A stretch of DNA of 10,867 nucleotides from CAYYMX01 sp964473045 (lineage in GTDB: Bacteria; Pseudomonadota; Alphaproteobacteria; Methylaequorales; Methylaequoraceae): the NCBI GenBank assembly GCA_964473045.1, contig CAYYMX010000047.1, positions 1-10,867 of the forward strand. Reading direction: 5' to 3'. This document shows, piece by piece, positions 1 through 5,626 of the stretch; the first letter of the stretch is position 1, and each line of letters starts with the position of its first letter. A program made the translations under genes and the position numbers. The notes below the pieces were generated by a model, which made no database searches, had not been told where the DNA came from, and was given only the letters and a program-made list of their open reading frames with translations.

Positions 1-6
1 AAACAG

Positions 7-297
7 ATGTATAGAACAGGTTTTTTTTCGCCTATAGGTCTTCTTCCTCAGCAAATCAAAAAGCTTTCTCCATTAGCATACAAAAGCAATAAACTTGTTA
101 AAAAAAAAAATGTTAAGTTATTAGCCTGTAATGAAAAAGTGGAAAAATTGAATCAAATAAATAATTTAGATTATAGCTTGAGTGTTGCAGAATCATCACC
201 TACTTTTTTTGAATTTGGCAGTAACTGTAATTTTCAGAATTCATCAAAAAAAATCAAGCAAATAAAAAGATTGTCTAACAGATATCCTACTAAATAG
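7..297 (+). CDS. Hypothetical protein, possibly 5'-partial
   Basis: An ORF of 96 codons from ATG that I do not recognise. The frame is also open across the first six bases of the window, so the true start may lie upstream and this may be the C-terminal part of a longer protein. No Shine-Dalgarno site can be judged. The protein is rich in Lys, Asn and Ser, with no convincing membrane segment, signal peptide or catalytic motif; two cysteines occur in LLACNE and GSNCNF. The gene crosses a run of 11 A (100-110), a site where a frame error could hide. It ends only 4 nt from the stop of a possible convergent small ORF. Existence as a gene is moderately likely; function is unknown. Confidence 0.4.
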   Translation: MYRTGFFSPIGLLPQQIKKLSPLAYKSNKLVKKKNVKLLACNEKVEKLNQINNLDYSLSVAESSPTFFEFGSNCNFQNSSKKIKQIKRLSNRYPTK

Positions 298-301
298 ATC
301 T

Positions 302-436
302 TTAAGGTAAAACTTCAGTTAAACATCGTTCATTTTTAGTAAAGGCATCTTTAACCTTTTCGAAAGCGCTAATTTTGTAAGATTTTTTCAGATGTGAAGG
401 TATAGCAATCAAAATGGTAGTAGTAAAAATTGCCAT
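302..436 (-). CDS. Possible small hypothetical protein (44 aa; 51 aa if started at TTG 457)
   Basis: A minus-strand reading frame of 45 codons from the ATG at 436 to a TAA at 302-304. It begins MAIFTTTILIAIPSHLKK, a short hydrophobic stretch followed by a Lys-rich soluble tail that ends LTEVLP. A TTG at 455-457, with GGA 8 nt upstream, would add seven residues. The codon content looks protein-like, and the ORF would be the third of a row of tiny minus-strand genes (770-928, 516-728, this one). It could instead be chance or the degraded end of an older gene; the other two minus-strand frames here also read open for 30 or more codons. No family is recognised. Outside this ORF, the remaining bases between 298 and 515 show nothing I can name. 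Confidence 0.28.
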   Translation of the reverse strand: MAIFTTTILIAIPSHLKKSYKISAFEKVKDAFTKNERCLTEVLP

Positions 437-515
437 GCCGTGTTTTTGTGTTTCCAATTAAATTTTCCATAAGAATTATCAGCAAATATAATGCCAGCAT
501 AATCCTAAGGTATAT

Positions 516-728
516 TTATCCTTTGAAGTGTTTGTTTACAAATGAATTTATTCTGGGTGCAAAAAAAATAATGCAAAAAAAAACTGTTGGATAAGCAAAC
601 AAAAATCTTTCCAATAAGGCAACTAAGAAGTTTTCAGTTTGCGAAACAAAAACTATTACAGCTGAAACTGTTAGACTTGTGCACAATGACATAATTATTG
701 CAAAAATTATTAATTTACGACCTTTCAT
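516..728 (-). CDS. DUF2798-like small two-helix membrane protein
   Basis: A 70 aa protein with two predicted membrane helices, about residues 5-28 (LIIFAIIMSLCTSLTVSAVI) and 36-56 (VALLERFLFAYPTVFFCIIF). A basic N-terminus (MKGRK) and a short basic tail (NKHFKG) flank them. Length, the MS-x-x-T/S pattern in helix 1 and the FL-x-A-Y/W-P-x-x-F pattern opening helix 2 match my memory of the DUF2798 family of inner-membrane proteins, whose function is unknown. No clear Shine-Dalgarno site precedes the ATG, which is common in very AT-rich genomes. The gene lies 41 nt downstream of another small minus-strand membrane protein gene and may share its transcript. Family assignment is by pattern only. 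Confidence 0.68.
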   Translation of the reverse strand: MKGRKLIIFAIIMSLCTSLTVSAVIVFVSQTENFLVALLERFLFAYPTVFFCIIFFAPRINSFVNKHFKG

Positions 729-769
729 TTTTTTAATAAATTGTAAGACTATAATAAATTAATGGATAA

Positions 770-928
770 TCAGACTTTTTTAGTTGATGCTCCTGGATTC
801 TTTTTTAATTGTACTTTTTTTATTTTTTTAATTAATTTTTCTTTATTAATACAAACTCCAATTGCTGTACCAGTTAAAAAAACTCCTGTTACAAAAGCAC
901 TTTTAATTGCTAAATTAATTAAACCCAT
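770..928 (-). CDS. Small single-helix membrane protein (52 aa), unknown function
   Basis: A 52 aa reading frame from ATG (928-926) to TGA (772-770). The protein starts MGLINLAIKSAFVTGVFLTG, giving one hydrophobic helix at about residues 3-26 that ends in a Cys (IGVCIN). A Lys-rich amphipathic tail follows (KEKLIKKIKKVQLKKNP) and the end is ASTKKV. A strong ribosome-binding site, AAGGAAGA, sits just upstream of the ATG, the best such site in the left part of the window, and it supports this as a real gene. The layout suggests an inner-membrane anchor with a positively charged tail on the cytoplasmic side. It heads a possible minus-strand unit with the DUF2798-like gene. No family is recognised. 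Confidence 0.62.
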   Translation of the reverse strand: MGLINLAIKSAFVTGVFLTGTAIGVCINKEKLIKKIKKVQLKKNPGASTKKV

Positions 929-931
929 GAA

Positions 932-939
932 TCTTCCTT
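932..939 (-). promoter_or_regulatory. Shine-Dalgarno site of the 52 aa membrane protein
   Basis: AAGGAAGA on the minus strand, 3 nt before the ATG at 928 (GGA core 6 nt from the start codon). It fixes the start of the small gene and is the main reason to call it, since so short an ORF could otherwise be chance. Confidence 0.6.
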
Positions 940-1021
940 AAATTAAATGTTATTAATAAAGTGTTTTTTTTACCATATTTTGTTATCTAATTAAATGAAT
1001 GAATAAAAAGTTTAGTCCCAA

Positions 1022-1450
1022 ATGCTAAAACCAAGTGATCTAGAAAATTTAAAAAAAAATCTTGAAGTAAAAACCTTTAAGAAGGGACAAGTAATTTTTC
1101 CGCAAGGACAAATAGCTGATGGTGCATACGTAGTGATTTCTGGCTTAGTGCATATTAAAAAAAAACATAATCTTGAAAACTTTATAGAACATCTTGGTGA
1201 TATCGGTCCGGGTGATAGTTTTGGAGCTTGGTATGCTCTATTTGAATCAAAACTCAGGCCTATTTCTGCTGTAGCTGTTGTTAAAACAGAATTGGTTTTT
1301 ATTCCAAATGAAGTTCTTATAAAAAAACTTCAAAGTTGTGATCCTTTTATCATCTATTGCTTTAGAAAATGGATTGATCTTGTAAGACATGAAAAAGTGC
1401 CAAGTCCAAAATCAAATAAAATAAAAGGAATAAATGATCCAAAATTTTAA
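1022..1450 (+). CDS. Stand-alone cyclic-nucleotide-binding-fold (Crp-type N-domain) protein
   Basis: A 142 aa protein that is essentially one CAP_ED / cNMP-binding beta-roll. Residues 15-47 carry the opening strands (VKTFKKGQVIFPQGQIADG, YVVISGLVHI), 61-84 the region equivalent to the phosphate-binding cassette, and 86-124 the closing strands and C-helix. The usual Crp/Fnr helix-turn-helix domain is absent: after residue 125 there are only about 17 polar residues. The cassette is not canonical. It reads GPGDSFGAW then LRPISAVAV, instead of GE-L/I-A-L then R-S/T-A, so real cAMP or cGMP binding is doubtful. An in-frame TAG seven bases before the ATG fixes it as the first possible ATG start. It probably acts as a sensor or partner domain rather than a DNA-binding regulator. 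The methyltransferase gene follows after 21 nt, suggesting co-transcription. Confidence 0.8.
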   Translation: MLKPSDLENLKKNLEVKTFKKGQVIFPQGQIADGAYVVISGLVHIKKKHNLENFIEHLGDIGPGDSFGAWYALFESKLRPISAVAVVKTELVFIPNEVLIKKLQSCDPFIIYCFRKWIDLVRHEKVPSPKSNKIKGINDPKF

Positions 1451-1471
1451 ATTCTAAACATTAAAAATAGG

Positions 1472-2107
1472 ATGTTAAAGACACTTTTGTATAATTATTA
1501 TAATTTTAATATTCAGAAAGTTTATACAGAAAATATAAACAGATGTGGTCTTAATCCTAATGGAGTTTTTTGGAACTCGGTAGAATCCCAATATAGTCGT
1601 TTTGAAATTTTGTTAGATTTGATTAATGAACATAGTAAAAAAGACATTCCAGTAATTGCTGATGTGGGTTGTGGTTATGCAGAATTTCTAAATTTTTTAA
1701 AAAAAAGAAAGAATTTTAGATTAAAATATTGTGGATACGATATTAACTCACAATTAATAAGCTATTGTAAAAAACGGTATCCTTCGATTTACTTTGCAGT
1801 AAGCAACGCTCCCATTCAGCATTGTGATTTTTCAATAATGTCAGGCACGTACAACTATAGTATCAGCAAAAATATTAAATTTTGGGAGGAATACATCTTT
1901 TATAATTTAATTAGTTGTTTTAAATACTCTAGATTGGGTATGATTTTTAACCTACAATGTGCAAAAAAGTCTGACATAATAAACAATATCTACTATACAA
2001 ATATAGAAAAAATGCACAAAAGATTGAAAGAATTCTTTGATAAAGTGTTTCGTTTTCATGATTCAAAGGCTGAAAATGATGTTTTTTTTGTGGTTTTAAG
2101 AGGTTAA
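1472..2107 (+). CDS. Class I SAM-dependent methyltransferase, substrate unknown
   Basis: A 211 aa Rossmann-fold methyltransferase. Motif I (AdoMet-binding glycine loop) is VIADVGCGYAEF at residues 61-72, and the acidic motif II region is GYDIN at 88-92. The stretch VSNAPIQHCDFSIMSGTYNY (about 110-129) corresponds to the motif III/IV region. An N-terminal segment of about 45 residues (GVFWNSVESQYSRFEILLDL) resembles the lead-in of small bacterial methyltransferases that act on diverse small molecules. It lacks the catalytic NPPY motif of amino-methyltransferases of nucleic acids, so a small-molecule or lipid-type substrate is more likely, but this cannot be settled here. It follows the cNMP-fold gene by 21 nt, and its 3' end overlaps the convergent trmL by 12 nt. 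Confidence 0.75.
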   Translation: MLKTLLYNYYNFNIQKVYTENINRCGLNPNGVFWNSVESQYSRFEILLDLINEHSKKDIPVIADVGCGYAEFLNFLKKRKNFRLKYCGYDINSQLISYCKKRYPSIYFAVSNAPIQHCDFSIMSGTYNYSISKNIKFWEEYIFYNLISCFKYSRLGMIFNLQCAKKSDIINNIYYTNIEKMHKRLKEFFDKVFRFHDSKAENDVFFVVLRG

Positions 2108-2563
2108 AAAATTATTTTGTTTCCAAGCTTCATAAACACATATGGAAACTGCGTTTGCAAGATTAATACTTCGATTATTTGGTATCATAGGAATGAAAAT
2201 TCTTGGAAATTTTTTAAATTTTTGGAAAATTTCTTTTGTCAGTCCTTTTGTTTCTGAACCAAAAATAAAACAATCACCTAGGTTATATTGTTGTTTGTCA
2301 TAACTTGTATCACCAAATTTTGTGACTAAAAAATATTTTTTACAATTAATGTTCTTTAAACACTTTTCAATAGTTTCATAAACTTCTATTTTTACTTTGT
2401 GATCATAATCTAAACCCGCTCGTCGGAGTGATTTTTCATTTAATTCAAAACCTAATGGTTTGATAAGGTGAAGTTTTGAGCCAGTATTAGCACATAATCT
2501 AATTATATTCCCAGTATTAGGGGGTATTTTTGGGTTAAATAAAACTATATTGAACGTCTTCAT
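2096..2563 (-). CDS. trmL: tRNA (cytidine/uridine(34)-2'-O)-methyltransferase TrmL
   Basis: A 155 aa SPOUT (trefoil-knot) methyltransferase that 2'-O-methylates the wobble base of tRNA-Leu isoacceptors, as known for E. coli TrmL (YibK). All three SPOUT motifs are visible: NTGNIIRLCANTG (16-28), FGSETKGL (101-108) and IPMIPNNRSINLANAVSICV (124-143), the last forming the knot and AdoMet pocket. The first motif includes the conserved Asn16 and Arg22. Length matches the minimal single-domain TrmL family, without the extra RNA-binding domain of TrmH/RlmB. The 3' end overlaps the convergent methyltransferase by 12 nt. A 60 aa ORF lies 36 nt upstream on the same strand and may share a promoter. Confidence 0.93.
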   Translation of the reverse strand: MKTFNIVLFNPKIPPNTGNIIRLCANTGSKLHLIKPLGFELNEKSLRRAGLDYDHKVKIEVYETIEKCLKNINCKKYFLVTKFGDTSYDKQQYNLGDCFIFGSETKGLTKEIFQKFKKFPRIFIPMIPNNRSINLANAVSICVYEAWKQNNFLTS

Positions 2564-2599
2564 TCTTTTGCGTTCAGATTACAGTAAGTTCAAGATTAA

Positions 2600-2782
2600 T
2601 TAAAATAATTTCTCTAAAGTTTTTTTATAACTATCTTTTGAACTATACCATTCTACAAGGTTTCCACTTTTAAAACCTGTCATTTTTATATCAATAAACC
2701 AGTGTTTTAAATCAATATCCCAGCCATGAAATACATCCAATTCTAGGTTTCCTTTTTTTGTATTTTTAAAAAATTTTGACAT
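2600..2782 (-). CDS. Hypothetical small soluble protein (60 aa)
   Basis: A 60 aa ORF, not recognised. It begins MSKFFKNTKKGNLELDVFHG and has aromatic patches (HGWDIDLKHWFIDI, LVEWYSSKDSY) that suggest a small beta-sheet fold; no signal peptide, membrane segment or cysteine is present. The only ATG upstream in this frame opens a three-codon ATG-GAG-TAA, so the start at 2782 is the first usable ATG. A GGAG lies about 15 nt upstream, too far for a standard ribosome-binding site. It precedes trmL by 36 nt on the same strand and is divergent from soxC. Composition and Trp content look like real coding sequence. Confidence 0.55.
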   Translation of the reverse strand: MSKFFKNTKKGNLELDVFHGWDIDLKHWFIDIKMTGFKSGNLVEWYSSKDSYKKTLEKLF

Positions 2783-2823
2783 ATAGTTTTTTATTTACTC
2801 CATGCAAATTTTACGCCACTCAG

Positions 2824-2845
2824 TTAAAATGATTTGATTAAAATG
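2824..2845. repeat. Short direct repeat upstream of soxC
   Basis: TTAAAATG occurs twice (2824-2831 and 2838-2845) with a 6 nt spacer, 17 nt before the soxC ATG, in the divergent spacer between the 60 aa gene and soxC. A tandem half-site for a regulator is possible, but in DNA this AT-rich an 8-mer duplication may be chance. No clear -35/-10 pair was found with it. Confidence 0.2.
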
Positions 2846-2861
2846 TCTTATCTTATTAATT

Positions 2862-4088
2862 ATGAACAAAGAATTTAATAATCATAAATCTCTTGGTAAA
2901 AGAGGTTTTTTAAGAGGTATCTTTTTTGCAATTATTTCTTTTTTATTTTTTAAAAAAAGCAAATCAGAGATTCTAGTAACAGAATTTGAAAAAAGAACAG
3001 GTTTTAGGAATTATGGTGTTCCTTCGAAGTTTGAAAAAATTTTTAGATGGATTGTCGCTAATACAAATTTAAAAGGTAATGGTGTAAGTTATACACCTTT
3101 AAGTAATTTAGAAGGAACAATAGTTCCTAATGGACTTCATTTTGAAAGACATCATCATGGGGTTCCTGATATCAATCCCAATAAATTCACGTTCAGTATA
3201 ATTTTAAAGGATGTAAAATTTAATTTTTCTTTAAAAGATCTTAAATCAATGAAGCTTACCACTGTTAAGACCTTTATAGAATGTGGTGGAAATTCAAACG
3301 TTATGTATTCTAAAATACCTATGCAGACTAGTGCAGATTTTATTCATGGTCTGTTCTCAATCTCTGAATGGACTGGTGTTTCATTAAAAGATATTTTTCA
3401 TAAAAAAAAAGCTGATTATGGAAGAAAAACATGGTTAGAATTTACTAGTTATGATCAAGGAAGTTACAATATCAGCATGCCTTTTAAACAGGTTGTTAAA
3501 AATGGTATATTAGCTCTTTTTCAAAATGGTGAACCTATTAGACCGGAACAAGGTTATCCTCTTAGGGTTGTAATTCCTGGATGGGAAGGGTCTACTCATG
3601 TTAAGTGGTTAAAACAAATAAAGTCAAGGAAAGGACCAGCTTATACTAGAAATGAAACATCACGTTATTCTGACCTTCTTCCTTCGGGAAAGTCTAGACA
3701 ATATAGCTTTTTTATGGATACAAAATCTGTAATTCTCAAACCATCCCCAGGATTCAAACTTAGCCGTGGAAAAAATATCATTTCAGGTTTGGCTTGGTCA
3801 GGAAAGTCGAAAATAAAACATGTCGAGGTTTCTTTGGATGGTGGAAAGAGTTGGAAAAAAGCTTCATTAAAGAAAACTAATCATAGATTTACTAGATTTT
3901 ATTACAATTTTAGCTGGAATTTTGATGAGTTAATTATTCAATCAAGATGTATTGATCACAAAAACTATAAGCAACCAAGTAGGTCTGAATTCTTAAAAAA
4001 AATGGGGAACAACAGTTATTATCATTATAGTGCTATAACTTCATGGAAGATTAGTTCTGAAGGCACGGTTAGTCATATTTATGTATAA
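2862..4088 (+). CDS. soxC: SoxC-like molybdenum sulfite/sulfane dehydrogenase catalytic subunit
   Basis: A 408 aa sulfite-oxidase-family protein. SoxC, with cytochrome SoxD, oxidises the sulfane sulfur bound to SoxYZ in the periplasm. Seen here: an N-terminal signal with LGKRGFLRG (11-19) then a hydrophobic stretch to about 30, a Tat-type signal with KR in place of RR; the SoxC hallmark TPLSNLEGTIVPNGLHFERH (78-97); the molybdenum-binding loop IECGGNS (139-145), whose Cys141 should be the molybdenum ligand; GYPLRVVIPGWEGSTHVKWL (231-250); and a C-terminal Ig-like dimerisation domain (about 285-400, with VEVSLDGGKSW at 321-331). The N-terminal b5-haem domain of animal sulfite oxidases is absent, as in SoxC and SorA. 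It overlaps the cytochrome gene by 8 nt. SorA-type sulfite dehydrogenase is the alternative; the GLHFERHHHGVPDI segment favours SoxC. Confidence 0.87.
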   Translation: MNKEFNNHKSLGKRGFLRGIFFAIISFLFFKKSKSEILVTEFEKRTGFRNYGVPSKFEKIFRWIVANTNLKGNGVSYTPLSNLEGTIVPNGLHFERHHHGVPDINPNKFTFSIILKDVKFNFSLKDLKSMKLTTVKTFIECGGNSNVMYSKIPMQTSADFIHGLFSISEWTGVSLKDIFHKKKADYGRKTWLEFTSYDQGSYNISMPFKQVVKNGILALFQNGEPIRPEQGYPLRVVIPGWEGSTHVKWLKQIKSRKGPAYTRNETSRYSDLLPSGKSRQYSFFMDTKSVILKPSPGFKLSRGKNIISGLAWSGKSKIKHVEVSLDGGKSWKKASLKKTNHRFTRFYYNFSWNFDELIIQSRCIDHKNYKQPSRSEFLKKMGNNSYYHYSAITSWKISSEGTVSHIYV

Positions 4089-4533
4089 GCTATTTTTTTT
4101 AATTTTTTTTATTAATTTTACTAGCTTTTCTGAAGAAATTTATACAATTGAAATTGATGGTTCAAATTTACCAAATGTTTCAGGTGAAATTAAAACAGGA
4201 GAAAGAATCTATAAGGAGATATGCAGTAATTGCCATGGTTTTTCAGGAGAGGGCTTAACTGCTCCAGAATTGGTTGGTGATTCTCCTCTTCAAGGGGAAA
4301 ATATTTCAAAAACAATTGGAAATTTTTGGCCATATGCCCCAAAAATTTTTGATTACATTAAAAGGTCTAAAAAAAATAAAGATAATAATTTTTTTTCTAA
4401 TAGTGAAGTTTATGGGATTACCGGTTATTTATTAAAGATAAATAATCTATATAATTATGATTATATTGATAAGGAAAAACTTTCCAATATTGAGATGCCT
4501 AATAGAAAAGGCTTTATAAGCGAATATTATTAG
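4081..4533 (+). CDS. soxD: SoxD-like single-haem cytochrome c subunit
   Basis: A 150 aa exported c-type cytochrome, electron acceptor of the SoxC-like enzyme. It has a Sec signal peptide at residues 1 to about 18 (MYKLFFLIFFINFTSFSEE), one CxxCH haem site (C48-S-N-C51-H52), and a likely axial Met139 in IEMPNRKGF. The SoxD/SorB signature TIGNFWPYAPKIFDYI is at 78-93, and EVYGITGYLL at 109-118 is the usual helix before the Met loop. Classical SoxD is about 380 aa with two haems; this protein has only the N-terminal-type haem domain, so it is a short monohaem version, as also seen in SorB-type subunits. It is translationally coupled to soxC (ATG 8 nt before the soxC end), and its 3' end overlaps the convergent bioB by 20 nt. 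Confidence 0.83.
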   Translation: MYKLFFLIFFINFTSFSEEIYTIEIDGSNLPNVSGEIKTGERIYKEICSNCHGFSGEGLTAPELVGDSPLQGENISKTIGNFWPYAPKIFDYIKRSKKNKDNNFFSNSEVYGITGYLLKINNLYNYDYIDKEKLSNIEMPNRKGFISEYY

Positions 4534-5473
4534 TAATGTTTTTATCTTTTTCCTTAAATGTTGAAAGAAGTTTTTTGTCATCTTTCATATTATTGTTTTC
4601 TGTTGTAAGTAATGAATCACCATAAAATATTGAGTTGGCACCAGATAAAAGACAAAGAATTTGAGTTTCATTGGATAAGTTTTTTCTCCCTGCTGATAAG
4701 CGTATTCTGGATTTAGGCATTAGTATTCGTGCTGTTGCAATCATTCGAACCATATCGAGAGGGTTTATTAATTTTTGATTATGAAGAGGTGTTCCTTGTA
4801 CAGGTACTAGTGAGTTGATTGGAACACTTTCAGGTTGAGGACTTAAATTAACTAGAACTTCCAACATTTTTGCTCTATCGTCCCAAGTTTCACCCATACC
4901 AATGATACCTCCGCTACAAACACTTATTCCAGCATCTCTAACATTTTTAATGGTTTCTAGTCTTTCTTCAAACTTCCTAGTAGTAATTATTTTTTTGTAA
5001 AATTTAGGAGAAGTATCAATGTTATGATTGTAGGCATCTAAACCAGCTTCTTTTAATTTTTTTGCCTGAGATTTAGTGATAGAACCAAGTGTTACACAGG
5101 CTTCAAGATTAAGAGACTTAACAATTTTGATCATTTTTATTACTGAATGAAGGTCTTTTCCATCTCTTAGTTTTTTCCATGCAGCGCCCATACAAAATCT
5201 ATCTGCACCATTTTTTTTTGCTTTAACTGCGGCTTCTTTTACTTTCGAGATATCTATCAAATTTTCTTTTTTTAAATTAACATTGTAATGAGCAGATTGT
5301 GGACAATATTTACAATCCTCTGGGCAGGAACCAGTTTTAATAGATATTAACGAGGCTAGTTGAACATCAGCTTTTTTAAAAAAACGATTGTGAGTTTTTT
5401 GGGCTTTAAAAATGAGTTCATTTAGGGGAGATGATAGTAGATTTTTAATTTTTCTTAAAGAAATTCTTTTCAT
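4514..5473 (-). CDS. bioB: Biotin synthase
   Basis: A 319 aa radical-SAM enzyme that inserts sulfur into dethiobiotin, the last step of biotin synthesis. The [4Fe-4S]/AdoMet motif is CPEDCKYCPQS (Cys50, Cys54, Cys57). The auxiliary [2Fe-2S] ligands are also present: Cys94 in RFCMGAAW, Cys126 in EACVTLG, Cys186 in SVCSGGI, and Arg258 in IRLSAGR. YNHNIDTSPKFY (148-159) and GGIIGMGETWDDR (188-200) are further family signatures. Length is normal, and the last 25 or so residues are a variable Lys/Asn-rich tail. The ATG at 5473 gives the usual N-terminus; another ATG shortly upstream is out of frame, and no good Shine-Dalgarno site is seen. No other bio genes are in the window. It is divergent from the nnr gene across 153 bp. 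Confidence 0.96.
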   Translation of the reverse strand: MKRISLRKIKNLLSSPLNELIFKAQKTHNRFFKKADVQLASLISIKTGSCPEDCKYCPQSAHYNVNLKKENLIDISKVKEAAVKAKKNGADRFCMGAAWKKLRDGKDLHSVIKMIKIVKSLNLEACVTLGSITKSQAKKLKEAGLDAYNHNIDTSPKFYKKIITTRKFEERLETIKNVRDAGISVCSGGIIGMGETWDDRAKMLEVLVNLSPQPESVPINSLVPVQGTPLHNQKLINPLDMVRMIATARILMPKSRIRLSAGRKNLSNETQILCLLSGANSIFYGDSLLTTENNNMKDDKKLLSTFKEKDKNITNNIRL

Positions 5474-5626
5474 TATTTTTCATTATTTGGTAAAAAATTT
5501 TTCTCATTCCAAAAAAGATACTCTAACCTGACATTAGAATCAATAGATCCTATTATTTCCTAGTTGTAAATGATAGATTAAGAGTCAAAAAAAAAGCATA
5601 CTACCTATCTTTTAATTATACAAAAA

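Noticed and set aside
442..504. Minus-strand reading DYAGIIFADNSYGKFNW as remnant of a larger gene
   Set aside because: It has a TAG directly before it and a stop soon after, and its frame differs from that of the 302-436 ORF; no family match came to mind.
5474..5626. Riboswitch or operator between bioB and nnr
   Set aside because: No stable stem set, dyad or BirA/BioR-like palindrome could be seen in this 153 bp AT-rich spacer.
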